A stretch of DNA of 64,000 nucleotides from an uncultured Caulobacterales bacterium (GCA_947503715.1 CANNER010000002.1:496001-560000), one strand, 5' to 3'. Shown: positions 42,279-51,583, numbered from the stretch's first letter. A program made the numbers and translations. The notes: generated from the letters alone by a model not told the origin.

Positions 42279-45185
42279 TTAGAGAATAAAATCTGATGCA
42301 TCCACATCTGCGACATCCGTTGTCAGAAGAAGAATCTCATCGCCATTTCCGAGATCAATCAGAACGTGGTTGCCGGCTTTTCGAATGTTGCCCTCAATAT
42401 CTGCGAATTCATTGAAGCCGAAATCCGTGAGATCAATCCTGTCATTCCCCGCTTTGTCGAAATCAATAATGCGGTCTCTGCCTGTTCCGACTTCAAAGAC
42501 AAATGTATCATTTCCGCCATTTCCGCGAAGTCTGTCATTTCCTGCACCGCCATTAATGATATCAGCACCGCTGGCACCACGAATGTCGTCCAGCCCGCCA
42601 TTTCCGTTTAGAATATCCGTACCCGGACCGCCGTAAATGAGATCATCTCCCGCGCCGCCACTGATGGTATCATTCCCAAATCCGCCTGAGATGACGTCAT
42701 TCCCTATGCCGCCCATGATGACATCATTGCCCTCCAGACCAATCAGGCGATCATGTCCGGATCCGCCTTCAAGAATATCATTCCCAATGCCGCCGGTAAG
42801 TTTATCCCTGCCGTCTAGCCCGATAATATGACTGCCATCCGTGCTGGCCGTGACAACATCATTGCCATCTGTGGCTTGGAAAATTTCTATATTTTCGAAA
42901 CTTGCGGTTCCGGCAAATTTGCCTGCTGCATCGAAAACTGTGGCTGTTCCGGCCTCAAGATCCGCTCTTAGGCGGCCTATGCCGGCATCTGCGATCAGTG
43001 TGTCCTGTCCCGTTCCGCCGTCGATCGTGACGGTTCCGGTTCCAAAGCTAATCGCGTCATCTCCGGTGCCGCCATATAATGCGTCATTGCCCGAACCCCC
43101 GATGATCGTATCATCGCCGCGTCCGCCATAAAGTGTATTGGAGCCGCTGGTGCCCGTTAGAATGTCATTCCCGTCTCCGGCGTAAATATTTTCAATATCT
43201 GCGAGTGTAATGGTAATGCCGTCAATCGTTCCCGTTCCGGCCTGAAGGTTGACTGTACTATCTGAGGAGACCGCAGCCGCATTAATCCAGTCCGTTCCGC
43301 CATTTGAGTCCAGAAAAGCGACGGCATGTCCGGCGAGGCCGGCATAATCGGAAAATTCATTTGTAAATAAATATGTATCATCCGTGGACAAGGTGCTGCC
43401 CGATGTGCGGAGATGGGCTTCGGTGACGGTCAAAGTGTCTCCGCCAGCAGAGTCGATAATCGTCAACTCCCAGTCGCCTGCACTGGTTTCGCCCATGAAA
43501 GCGGTTGTCCCAAAGCGCCAAGTTCCATCGAAATCGCCACTATCGCCCGTGCCAGAAATTAATTGTACGCGCGTGCCTCCCGGCGAGGTCAGGAAGATTT
43601 CGACATCTGCGAGATAGGTCGTCGAGAAGGTCAGTTCCAAAGAGACGTGTTCGACCAAAATATCATCACTTTCGCTGATAATAAAATCGACACCGTCAAC
43701 ATCACCATCCGTAATGATCGTTGTTGTATCGAAATCATCTTCAAATGTGCTGACCTGATTGGCGCTTGTCGATTGGGCCTGCCAGCTCTCGGCCAAGCGC
43801 ACCGCCGCCGTCGCATCGACAGCCCCGTAACCATAATCATTGGAGAAGTGCTGACCGCCGCCATTCCAATTCCCGGCAGCATTCCAAAACCAAGTTGATC
43901 CGTCCGTCTGCGTGGCCTGTTCAAACCCGCCATTGCTAGCACTGCCAGTATTGGCGGCAGCACCAATATCCGATCCGACATGGACGGCGCTGGCAGCGAG
44001 GATTTTCTGAACATCGCGCCAGCCCAGGTCAGGATTGGCTTCCAGCATCAGGGCGACAACGCCCGCGATTTGGGGCGCAGCCGCAGAGGTGCCACTGAAA
44101 CCGCTCGTGTAATCCGTGGAAGAATAACCGTCAGTACCCGTACGATCCGTTGTGAAAATTGTTCCAAAATTGGAGAGATTATCGGCAAATGCCGAGATGA
44201 GAACATTGGCGCCGGGCGTGGAATAATCCGTGACCCAGCCATCCAATCGAAGGGCGGCAACGCTGATGGAGAATTCCGTACTGTCAAACCGTTCCGCCGT
44301 CCCTTCCTCACGGGCAGTGCTTCCCTTACCGCCCCTACTATTGCCGCTGGATTTCACATAGATGGTGCCCAAACCGTCACGGCCTTGGGCGGAAATTGTT
44401 TCTAATGCGGCAATTCCGTCATCCAGTGATGTGAAGTTTAGAAAGACATTACTGCTATAGCCTGCGCTGACACTAATGATTTCACTACCCGACCCATTCC
44501 CGTTCGTATTTCCGATTCCATCACCGAGACCGGCGGCATCCAAGATTTGATCGGCAGAATTCGCGGCCCCGATACCGAAACCTTGATACCCGACAAGCGT
44601 GGAATTAAACGCAATGCCAACCCCGCCTTCGCCATTATCCGCGGCCGCGCCGACAATGCCTATGACGGCCGTACCGTGATTATTGCCGCCAGTCGCAATC
44701 GGGTCGAAGTCGTTATTGGTATAGTCGTAGTCAATGTCTGACAAATAATTCGGTGCAAGGTCGGCGTGAACATAATCAAAGCCGTTATCGAATATATTGA
44801 CCTGCACACCTGCGCCGGAATAGTCGTCCCAGGCCAGCTCGACATTGATATCAAGTTGCCCGGCAGTCCCATTGATAAGATTTAGCTGTGAATTAAATTG
44901 AGGATCGCTGGGGACGTATTCCGCTGCCACAAATGCGGCCTCCGGATCAAGGTTTTGAATTTTATTCAGCCACGGCATATTGGCGCTGTCATTTCCGAAA
45001 GCGCCTCTTTCAAATCCGTCGAAAATTGAACTTGCGAAGCTGTTCACGGGGTAAATTATGGCTACAGGCGTGGCCGTGAAACTCTCACGAAAATCCGTCA
45101 TGTCGAACGTGGATTGTGGGATCAAATCTGAATCCAAAATATCGAATAGAGAATATTCGAAAAAACTATCTGTTAGTTTGCGCAT
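42279..45185 (-). CDS. Subtilisin-family (S8) serine protease with P domain and C-terminal RTX repeats
   Basis: A 968-residue extracellular protease without a signal peptide, expected to leave by type I secretion. The triad is Asp133 (NIFDNGFD), His170 (NNHGTAV) and Ser367 (SGTSAAAPQIAG), with oxyanion Asn282 region (SSGNS). Residues about 490-600 form a proprotein-convertase P domain (VEIFLTSPGGTRVQL, GDWELTIID). RTX nonapeptides run from about 665 to 885, in two blocks with a non-repeat stretch between. The C-terminus ends ADVDASDFIL, like many type I substrates. The calcium repeats and secretion mode match the giant RTX protein at 6592. Confidence 0.94.
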   Translation of the reverse strand: MRKLTDSFFEYSLFDILDSDLIPQSTFDMTDFRESFTATPVAIIYPVNSFASSIFDGFERGAFGNDSANMPWLNKIQNLDPEAAFVAAEYVPSDPQFNSQLNLINGTAGQLDINVELAWDDYSGAGVQVNIFDNGFDYVHADLAPNYLSDIDYDYTNNDFDPIATGGNNHGTAVIGIVGAAADNGEGGVGIAFNSTLVGYQGFGIGAANSADQILDAAGLGDGIGNTNGNGSGSEIISVSAGYSSNVFLNFTSLDDGIAALETISAQGRDGLGTIYVKSSGNSRGGKGSTAREEGTAERFDSTEFSISVAALRLDGWVTDYSTPGANVLISAFADNLSNFGTIFTTDRTGTDGYSSTDYTSGFSGTSAAAPQIAGVVALMLEANPDLGWRDVQKILAASAVHVGSDIGAAANTGSASNGGFEQATQTDGSTWFWNAAGNWNGGGQHFSNDYGYGAVDATAAVRLAESWQAQSTSANQVSTFEDDFDTTTIITDGDVDGVDFIISESDDILVEHVSLELTFSTTYLADVEIFLTSPGGTRVQLISGTGDSGDFDGTWRFGTTAFMGETSAGDWELTIIDSAGGDTLTVTEAHLRTSGSTLSTDDTYLFTNEFSDYAGLAGHAVAFLDSNGGTDWINAAAVSSDSTVNLQAGTGTIDGITITLADIENIYAGDGNDILTGTSGSNTLYGGRGDDTIIGGSGNDALYGGTGDDAISFGTGTVTIDGGTGQDTLIADAGIGRLRADLEAGTATVFDAAGKFAGTASFENIEIFQATDGNDVVTASTDGSHIIGLDGRDKLTGGIGNDILEGGSGHDRLIGLEGNDVIMGGIGNDVISGGFGNDTISGGAGDDLIYGGPGTDILNGNGGLDDIRGASGADIINGGAGNDRLRGNGGNDTFVFEVGTGRDRIIDFDKAGNDRIDLTDFGFNEFADIEGNIRKAGNHVLIDLGNGDEILLLTTDVADVDASDFIL

Positions 45186-45228
45186 AATCCTGCCCCTTTA
45201 TGCCCGCATATCTCTGGGTTGATGTTCT

Positions 45229-45600
45229 CTATCTCGCTTGTTTCCAAGTTTTCTCAGCCTGTCCAGCCCTAAATACGGTGATGCTGGTCCAGTGAAGGAC
45301 TTCGCCCTGATCACAATGGCTGGGTAAGGGTGTCTCATTTTGACGACGTTCAATTTGAACGCGGTCTCCCGCAATCAAACCCTCCGGCACATTTTCCAAT
45401 ATATAGAGCGTATTGTTTTCTCCGCGCAGAGCCTGACACAAAACGCCTTCGTCTGTGAGCGTACCGCGTATGATCTCGCTTGAAGGGGAGACAATATCCG
45501 GTTTTTGAACATTGGCGGAGTCTGGACGAGGGTCAGATGTTAACTCTTGGGTGCAGCCTGCGATGAGAAGACACACGAAAATGATATATAGGAATTTCAT
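45229..45600 (-). CDS. Small lipoprotein of unknown function
   Basis: A 123-residue protein from ATG 45600 with lipobox LLIAGC (Cys at about residue 15). An earlier ATG at 45630 would overlap the GNAT gene and lacks a signal at its N-terminus. The mature part has a small beta-barrel-like sequence (GTLTDEGVLCQALRGENNTLYILEN..., AGDRVQIERRQ) reminiscent of OB-type DUF folds. Function unknown. It lies downstream of the PodJ-like and GNAT genes on the same strand. Confidence 0.7.
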   Translation of the reverse strand: MKFLYIIFVCLLIAGCTQELTSDPRPDSANVQKPDIVSPSSEIIRGTLTDEGVLCQALRGENNTLYILENVPEGLIAGDRVQIERRQNETPLPSHCDQGEVLHWTSITVFRAGQAEKTWKQAR

Positions 45601-45626
45601 AAAATGTCCCTCAGTCAGGCGGTCCG

Positions 45627-46094
45627 TCAAAGATTGAGCGCCATAAACCGACTCTCCATCGGATTGTCGTAATATTTCTCAATATCTCGAAAGCCAAGCT
45701 TTTCATAAATCGAATTGGCGTGGGTGAGGCCGTGATCCGTATCGAGATAGATTTTTTTGTAGCCCATCTCCGTCGCAGTTTTAATCGCAGTCTTGCAGAG
45801 TTTGAGGCCCAAATGGTGCCCGCGACCGTCGGGTCGACAATAGAGTCTTTTTAATTCGCAAATTTCATCTTTAAACGGTTTTACGCCGCAAGCCGCCATG
45901 GGCGCGCCGTTTAGTTTTGCGAGGAAGAGCGCGTCATAGGTTTGCGGGAAATCTGCAAATTCTTTATCCGTGCCCTGAAAGGCAAGCGTTTGCCCGAGAT
46001 AATCTTCAACAAACCTAAGGTATTCTGTGAAAATCTCACGGACTGCGGCAATGTCATCTACCGTGTCGACACGTTTAATCTCCAGTCGCATCAT
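45627..46094 (-). CDS. GNAT-family N-acetyltransferase
   Basis: A 155-residue acetyl-CoA-dependent transferase. The acetyl-CoA site is CRPDGRGHHLGLKLCKTAI (about 96-114, R/QxxGxG/A type), and the C-terminal YLDTDHGLTHANSIYEKLGF is a normal GNAT strand-helix. It starts three bases after the PodJ-like stop, so the two are probably cotranscribed. Substrate unknown. Confidence 0.88.
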   Translation of the reverse strand: MMRLEIKRVDTVDDIAAVREIFTEYLRFVEDYLGQTLAFQGTDKEFADFPQTYDALFLAKLNGAPMAACGVKPFKDEICELKRLYCRPDGRGHHLGLKLCKTAIKTATEMGYKKIYLDTDHGLTHANSIYEKLGFRDIEKYYDNPMESRFMALNL

Positions 46095-46097
46095 GCG

Positions 46098-48638
46098 CTA
46101 AACGCCTGTGGCGACTTCCAATCTTTGGATGAGCTCATCTGTGACAGCGCCCGTTTCAGGCAGCCCATTGACCTTTTCAAATTCGCGAATGGCGGATTTC
46201 GTTTTTGGGCCTGCTGCCCCGTCCGCGCCGCCAATATCAAAACCCAAATCAGTGAGAAGCGTCTGCGCCGTTTTTATACGCTGAATACGGGCTGCGCGCG
46301 CCGGGTTCGGGGTTTTTGCGGTTTGTGTCGCCCAAGGCACATCCCGGAATAATCCGTTGGCGGCTTCGTCGACGGGTTTCGGGGTGAAACGCGCGGCATC
46401 AGCTTCAATCTTTTTGCGGGTGGCCTCATCCAGTTTCGGACCGATTGCGGCGACACGTCCGGGCGCGCCCTGATCTCCCTGACGGGCGGCGATATTATAC
46501 CAGAAATAAGCAACGGAAAGATCTTCCGAGACGCCCTGTCCACCTTCGCGCAGGAAACCGACATTAAATTGACTGTCTACAACGCCCCGTTCAGCCGCTT
46601 TTCTGAACCAGTCCAAGGCGGCCGCCGGATCACGGGTCAAATCTCCCTGACCATAGAAATAATAATTACCAAGATCGTGCATAGCGATCCGGTTGCCGCC
46701 TATGGCCGCGCGTTCAACAAGCTCCCGCGCGGTAACGTCGTCCTGCGCCACGCCAGTGCCGGATTCGTAAAGCTTTGCGAGGCGGTATTGTGCCGCCGGT
46801 TGATTGCGGTTGGCAGATAGCCGGATGAGGCGGGCGGCCTCTTCCGGGTCTCCCGCTTGTAACTTATTCAACCCCATCTGAAATTGTGCAATGGGGTTGC
46901 CAGCTTTGACAGCAGCGTCCAGCGTGGTTTGACCTTCGTTAGAGATTGTCGGCACTGTCGTTTCCGCGTAATTGCCGAGCGGGGGCGTTGACTCAATGGG
47001 CTGATCCGCGACGTTTGCGAAACTTTCTTCCCCAGCGGTCGGGGCCAACAGAATTTCGTCTGTAGCAAAACCGGACTCCGTCGCAATATTAGCATTTGGT
47101 ACGGTATTCAGGTCTGCACGCTGATCCGGAATGGGATCGCCGCCAAGAATAGATCTTGCTGCAATCACGCCGATAACGGCCACACCTGCGACAAGGGCAC
47201 CGAGGCGGAGGTTTCGACCGGAGACGGGAAGCTTACCCAGCGAGGGGAGGGACGGCTTACGCGAAGTCTCTCCACCGACGCGTTCGGCCCGCATCTCATC
47301 AGCATAGGCCGGATTGTCATAGGCCATGACCGGTTCCGGTGCACGTGTTGGCGCATTTATTGGGGCCAACGCATTCATCATAGGTGGCGGCGTTGGGGCA
47401 TTATATCCCCCTGCGCTCGCCATGGGGGGAAGCTGCGGCGGCATTTGCGGCGCGGGCGGCAGGCCCGACACTTCAAAATTACCTATCTGGGTTGGCGATG
47501 CCGGTGGTGGCGTGAGGTCAGGGTTTTGCGGCGCAACAAAAGCTTGCGGGTCGAACTCCACCGGAACGTGACTCTCGCGTTTACTCGGCGCGGCCTTTTC
47601 CTCGGACGGATAGGTCGTCGCGTAGGGATTATCGTCGCGCAAGGTCGGCAGGCTGGCCGAGCGTTGCGGTGCCGCCATAGCCTGCGCCGGTGGTTGCGCC
47701 ATTGGGACGACATTGCTCTCCACCTCACGACCCGATTGCACAGCGGCAAGGCGGGCATGCAGGCGGGAGATTTCTTCCTGCAACTGACCGAGTGTCTCGC
47801 TCATATAATCAATGCGCGGGTCATCGTTATTTGCGGCTGTGGGATAGGGTTGAGCTTGTGGGGTAGGGGACCATTCGGCGGCAATTGTTTCCAGCGCCTC
47901 CAACCGTGTCGCGACATCGGTTTGCGTGGAGTTGAACTCGGCCTGTGTTTCCTGTGCGAGGTCCGCGAGACGCTCTGCTGTTTCTGCGTCCGACTTGTGC
48001 GCGCGCTCATCCAGGACCGCGGCAAATTCCGCGACCTTGTCGCCAATCCGGTTCAGGGCCTCCGCTGTGTCGTCCTCAACGCGGTCAATGCGTTTGCCGA
48101 TCAGGCTTTCCGTTTTGGCGAGTTTCTCCGTGATCTCGGCCATGCTCGTCTGTCGGGCTTTCGTCTCGTTGGACAGGCGGGCATCCACTGCGACGGCCAT
48201 ATCGGCAATGTGACGGTTGAGTTTCGCAATCGCATCCCTCTGCTCGCTTTCATGGGCATCCAGTCGGGCATTCGCGGTCATCAGTGCCTCATTCAGGGCG
48301 TAGACGCCCGCGCCGGATTGCGTGACCTGTGCGAGATCATTGCGGATATCCGACCGGACGGCATCGGTGGTGGCCGCGAAGTCAGATTTCAGTTTCTTCT
48401 CCAACGTATTCAACCCACGGGTCAACGCGGCTTTCTGGACGGGAGATGTCTTACCTGCGGAGGAGGCGAGGTTTGTGACGACCTCTTGGAGATCCTTAAA
48501 GGCTTTCTGATGGGCCGTATTTGTGCGTTTCAGGCGGGATTCAAGCGTTTTTAGCTCCGCGGCCAATCCGGCGACAGTTGGGCGTTTGACGGGTTTTTTG
48601 GCCCGTTTTGTCGTTGATTTGGCGGTCTGGCTCGACAT
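46098..48638 (-). CDS. PodJ-like polar organising protein (coiled coil, one membrane helix, Sel1 repeats, peptidoglycan-binding domain)
   Basis: An 846-residue single-pass membrane protein. Residues about 20-300 are coiled coil. A Pro-rich linker runs from about 300 to 460. One membrane helix is at about 475-497 (LGALVAGVAVIGVIAARSIL). The periplasmic part has Sel1-type helical repeats (about 590-740: AQFQMGLNKL, AAQYRLAKLYESGTGV, YYFYGQG, SQFNVGFLREGGQGV). It ends with a peptidoglycan-binding type 1 domain (about 785-845). The same order is seen in Caulobacter PodJ, which sets up the flagellar/pilus pole. Fine identity is inference. A CtrA-type box lies about 82 bases upstream, and a GANTC (CcrM) site at 48667-48671. 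Confidence 0.82.
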   Translation of the reverse strand: MSSQTAKSTTKRAKKPVKRPTVAGLAAELKTLESRLKRTNTAHQKAFKDLQEVVTNLASSAGKTSPVQKAALTRGLNTLEKKLKSDFAATTDAVRSDIRNDLAQVTQSGAGVYALNEALMTANARLDAHESEQRDAIAKLNRHIADMAVAVDARLSNETKARQTSMAEITEKLAKTESLIGKRIDRVEDDTAEALNRIGDKVAEFAAVLDERAHKSDAETAERLADLAQETQAEFNSTQTDVATRLEALETIAAEWSPTPQAQPYPTAANNDDPRIDYMSETLGQLQEEISRLHARLAAVQSGREVESNVVPMAQPPAQAMAAPQRSASLPTLRDDNPYATTYPSEEKAAPSKRESHVPVEFDPQAFVAPQNPDLTPPPASPTQIGNFEVSGLPPAPQMPPQLPPMASAGGYNAPTPPPMMNALAPINAPTRAPEPVMAYDNPAYADEMRAERVGGETSRKPSLPSLGKLPVSGRNLRLGALVAGVAVIGVIAARSILGGDPIPDQRADLNTVPNANIATESGFATDEILLAPTAGEESFANVADQPIESTPPLGNYAETTVPTISNEGQTTLDAAVKAGNPIAQFQMGLNKLQAGDPEEAARLIRLSANRNQPAAQYRLAKLYESGTGVAQDDVTARELVERAAIGGNRIAMHDLGNYYFYGQGDLTRDPAAALDWFRKAAERGVVDSQFNVGFLREGGQGVSEDLSVAYFWYNIAARQGDQGAPGRVAAIGPKLDEATRKKIEADAARFTPKPVDEAANGLFRDVPWATQTAKTPNPARAARIQRIKTAQTLLTDLGFDIGGADGAAGPKTKSAIREFEKVNGLPETGAVTDELIQRLEVATGV

Positions 48639-48719
48639 AAGTCGCGTTTCCCCTGCAAGGACGCACGAATCGCAGGCGCAATTCGGACGCAGTTCAATGC
48701 CATAAAACGCTGAGCATGG

Positions 48720-48734
48720 TTAATGTCGCGTTAA
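48720..48734. promoter_or_regulatory. CtrA-type box TTAA-N7-TTAA
   Basis: TTAATGTCGCGTTAA fits the full consensus of the cell-cycle regulator CtrA exactly. A third TTAA follows at 48739-48742. It lies between the PodJ-like gene (82 bases upstream of its ATG) and the merR gene. A GAATC (CcrM methylation motif) is closer to the PodJ-like start. In Caulobacter podJ is cell-cycle controlled. A direct role here is inferred. Confidence 0.55.
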
Positions 48735-48784
48735 GCCGTTAACCTTTTTCCGCAGTCCGGTGCGGTGAGGCGTCGCAGCTTTTT

Positions 48785-48806
48785 ACGTTGACGTTAACGT
48801 CAACGT
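48785..48806. promoter_or_regulatory. Perfect 22-bp palindrome, probable MerR-type operator
   Basis: The palindrome has the core TTGACGTTAACGTCAA flanked by ACG and CGT. It sits 17 bases before the ATG of a MerR-family regulator. LiuR-type regulators of branched-chain and fatty-acid degradation bind ACGT-rich palindromes of this kind. It is likely an autoregulatory site and may also control the acyl-CoA dehydrogenase genes downstream. Confidence 0.8.
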
Positions 48807-48822
48807 TAGCTATCTGAACGAT

Positions 48823-49329
48823 ATGACCGCACAAGCGACACATAAATGGGGGATTCGCGACTTCGCTGACATGTTTGATGTCACGCCGCGGACGATCCGT
48901 TTCTATGAGGATAAAGGCTTGTTGGAGCCCGCGCGTGAGGGTGGCGTTCGCGTATTCACCCCGCGCGACCGTGCAAAGTTTGAGAAAATTATGCGCGGGA
49001 AGCGCCTCGGCTTTTCCCTAGACGATATCCGCAGCGTTCTCGACGTGACAGACGGTCTGATTACAGACCGTGCAGAACTTTTACGACGAAAAGCCAATTT
49101 TGAACATGTTGTTGCGGGATTGGCCAAGCGTCGGCAGGATCTGCGGATTCTCTCGCAAGATATGGATGAAGTCATCTCCATCGCCAATGACTACCTGTCC
49201 CAAACGGATGATGGCGATGTTGATGTTAAAGAGCTCGCCGCGCGGTATCAGGCGGCGTTTGATGAGACCATGACCGCTAACCCTATCGATTACATGTCCG
49301 GTATTCCGGATGAACAAGTTTCAAATTAA
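48823..49329 (+). CDS. MerR-family transcriptional regulator of acyl-CoA metabolism (LiuR-like)
   Basis: A 168-residue regulator with the MerR winged helix near the N-terminus (FADMFDVTPRTIRFYEDKGLLEP, residues about 14-36; GVRVFTPRDRAKFEKIMRGKRLGFSLDDIR). The coiled-coil dimerisation helix follows (about 88-125). No metal-binding Cys pair is seen, in line with a metabolic effector. It is followed after 27 bases by an acyl-CoA dehydrogenase gene, so control of fatty-acid or branched-chain acyl-CoA oxidation is likely. The perfect palindrome upstream is its probable site. Confidence 0.88.
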   Translation: MTAQATHKWGIRDFADMFDVTPRTIRFYEDKGLLEPAREGGVRVFTPRDRAKFEKIMRGKRLGFSLDDIRSVLDVTDGLITDRAELLRRKANFEHVVAGLAKRRQDLRILSQDMDEVISIANDYLSQTDDGDVDVKELAARYQAAFDETMTANPIDYMSGIPDEQVSN

Positions 49330-49356
49330 TTAGACGACCCACTACGGAGACCCTCC

Positions 49357-51147
49357 ATGCCAAGCTATAAAGCCCCCGTTCGCGATATGCAGTTCCTGCT
49401 TCACGAAGTCCTCGGTTTCGAAGACCTGACAAAATATGACGCGTTCAGCGAAGTTGATGCCGACCTCGCCGATGCTGTTCTGGAGCAAGCTTCCAAATTT
49501 GCCGAAGAAGTCCTGACGCCGCTCAACGTTGTCGGCGATCACGAAGGCTGTACGCGTCACGCGGACGGTTCGGTCACGACGCCAACAGGTTTCAAAGACG
49601 CCTATAAGCAGATGACGGAAAATGGCTGGACATCGCTCTCCATGGATCCGGAATATGGCGGGCAGGGCATGCCAGGCATGTTGCAGATCGCGGCTTCCGA
49701 AATGTGGACCTCCTCCAATATGGCTTTCGCCATGTATCCCGGCCTAACGGGCGGCGCGATCAAGGCCATTCAGGTTGGCGGTACGCCGGAACAAAAGCAG
49801 ACATATTTGCCAAAAATGATGTCCGGTGAATGGACGGGCACAATGAACCTGACAGAGCCGCATTGTGGTACCGATTTGGGTATGCTCAAAACGAAAGCCG
49901 TTCCAAATGGTGACGGTACGTATAAAATTTCCGGTCAGAAGATTTTCATCTCCGCCGGTGAACATGACATGGCGGATAACATCGTCCATTTGGTTCTCGC
50001 TCGTATTGAGGGCGCACCAGCCGGAACAAAGGGCATCTCCCTCTTTATCGTGCCGAAATTCAAACTCGACGAGAATGAGAATCCGGGCGAACGCAACCCT
50101 GTCTCCTGTGGCTCCATTGAAGAAAAAATGGGCATTCACGGTAACTCGACCTGCGTCATGAATTATGACGAAGCGGAAGGCTATCTCATCGGTGACGAGA
50201 ATAAGGGCCTTCGCGTCATGTTCGTCATGATGAACGAAGCCCGTATCGGCGTCGGCCTCCAAGGTCTCGGCCAGTCGGAAGTCGCTTATCAAAACGCCGC
50301 GATTTACGCGAAAGATCGTATTCAGGGCCGCGCCCTGACGGGGCCGCAAAATGCGGATAAGCAAGCCGATCCGATCATTGTTCATCCTGATGTGCGTCGC
50401 ATGTTGATGGAAACGAAAGCCTTTAACGAGGCGGGCCGTGCGCTCCTCTATTGGGCGTCCAAACATGAGGACATGGAAAAGCATTCCGGTGACGAAAAAC
50501 TTGCCGAAAAATGTGATGATTATCTCGGTCTGCTGACGCCCGTCGTCAAAGGTTATCTCACCGATATGTCCATGAAGACGACGATCGATTGCCAGCAAAT
50601 TTTCGGCGGCCACGGTTTTGTCGAAGAATGGGGCATGAGCCAGTTCGTCCGCGATAATCGCATCGCGCTGATCTATGAAGGTGCGAATGGTATTCAGGCG
50701 CTGGACCTCGTCGGTCGTAAACTCGCCCGCAATGGTGGACGCGCCCTGATGACACTCAATCAAGAAATCGGTGCTTTCCTCGCAGAAAATAAAGACAACG
50801 AATCCATTGCTGAATTCATGGACGGCCTCGGCGGTGCGCAGAAAAAGCTGACCGAAGCCACAATGTGGTTGATGCAAAACGGCATGTCCGACCCGAATAA
50901 TGCGGGTGCAGGGTCCGTTGATTATATGCACATGCTCGGCCTCGCGACCCTCGCCTATATGTGGGCGAAAATGGCGGTCGTGGCGCAAGCCAAAATTGAT
51001 GAAGGCAGCAATGATCAATTCTATCCGAACAAAATCATCACAGGCCGCTATTTCATGCTCCGCATGTTGCCTATGCTGGATAGCCATCTGGCGAAGATCA
51101 AGACAGGTGCAGAGCCGGTCATGGCGCTGGAAGCGGCTGCGTTTTAA
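49357..51147 (+). CDS. Acyl-CoA dehydrogenase, long (about 600-residue) type
   Basis: A 596-residue FAD enzyme that introduces the alpha-beta double bond in acyl-CoA. The architecture is that of the extended family that includes DmdC and AcdH-like enzymes, with a C-terminal extension beyond the 380-residue core. FAD and substrate motifs are GTMNLTEPHCGTDLGMLKTKA (about 150-170) and QIFGGHGFVEEWG (about 412-424). A Glu in ALIYEGANGIQALD (about 438) is the catalytic base position. It belongs to the operon with the MerR regulator. Chain-length preference cannot be told. Confidence 0.92.
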   Translation: MPSYKAPVRDMQFLLHEVLGFEDLTKYDAFSEVDADLADAVLEQASKFAEEVLTPLNVVGDHEGCTRHADGSVTTPTGFKDAYKQMTENGWTSLSMDPEYGGQGMPGMLQIAASEMWTSSNMAFAMYPGLTGGAIKAIQVGGTPEQKQTYLPKMMSGEWTGTMNLTEPHCGTDLGMLKTKAVPNGDGTYKISGQKIFISAGEHDMADNIVHLVLARIEGAPAGTKGISLFIVPKFKLDENENPGERNPVSCGSIEEKMGIHGNSTCVMNYDEAEGYLIGDENKGLRVMFVMMNEARIGVGLQGLGQSEVAYQNAAIYAKDRIQGRALTGPQNADKQADPIIVHPDVRRMLMETKAFNEAGRALLYWASKHEDMEKHSGDEKLAEKCDDYLGLLTPVVKGYLTDMSMKTTIDCQQIFGGHGFVEEWGMSQFVRDNRIALIYEGANGIQALDLVGRKLARNGGRALMTLNQEIGAFLAENKDNESIAEFMDGLGGAQKKLTEATMWLMQNGMSDPNNAGAGSVDYMHMLGLATLAYMWAKMAVVAQAKIDEGSNDQFYPNKIITGRYFMLRMLPMLDSHLAKIKTGAEPVMALEAAAF

Positions 51148-51561
51148 TTGCGGCCTAAACTAGCAATATTTGGGGCAGCCCTGCTTTTGGGCTGCTCTAC
51201 CGTCAATCAAAGCGACAACGTAGAGGCGACTTGTTTAATCACTTATGAAGAAATGAGCGCAGCGAAGTCGCAGCTAGGGAAACAAGAAGTAGATCTCACT
51301 TTTGCTGGGAAAATTTTCTCAATTTACGCAGGATACATTCAGGGATTTAATGGAGACTTTGCATATGATTACACTGTTAAATATGAACCTGCTTGCAAGC
51401 TAGACGCTGAGCTTACTGCGAGATATCAAGTTACAAAGGTTTCAGTAATTACCTTTGTTTGGTCATCTTGGAAGGACGAACACGTAGATGTTTATCCGAA
51501 TAAATACTCACCGCCTGATGGGTATTTCAATCCACCAATCGAATACTTAATCCAGAAATAA
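51148..51561 (+). CDS. Small AT-rich lipoprotein between acyl-CoA dehydrogenase genes
   Basis: A 137-residue protein with a TTG start (51148), placed immediately after the TAA of the long acyl-CoA dehydrogenase gene. The lipoprotein signal is MRPKLAIFGAALLLGC. The mature chain is rich in Lys, Tyr and Glu and I recognise no domain. Its base composition is clearly more AT-rich than the two dehydrogenase genes that flank it. That, with the unrelated function, suggests later insertion into the operon. Confidence 0.65.
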   Translation: MRPKLAIFGAALLLGCSTVNQSDNVEATCLITYEEMSAAKSQLGKQEVDLTFAGKIFSIYAGYIQGFNGDFAYDYTVKYEPACKLDAELTARYQVTKVSVITFVWSSWKDEHVDVYPNKYSPPDGYFNPPIEYLIQK

Positions 51562-51583
51562 AAATACTCACGGGAGATACACT

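Noticed and set aside
47445-48554. 369-codon plus-strand frame
   Set aside because: Antisense of the coiled-coil and Pro-rich part of the PodJ-like gene, which has a full domain set.
49744-51087. 447-codon minus-strand frame
   Set aside because: Antisense of the long acyl-CoA dehydrogenase, which has family motifs throughout.
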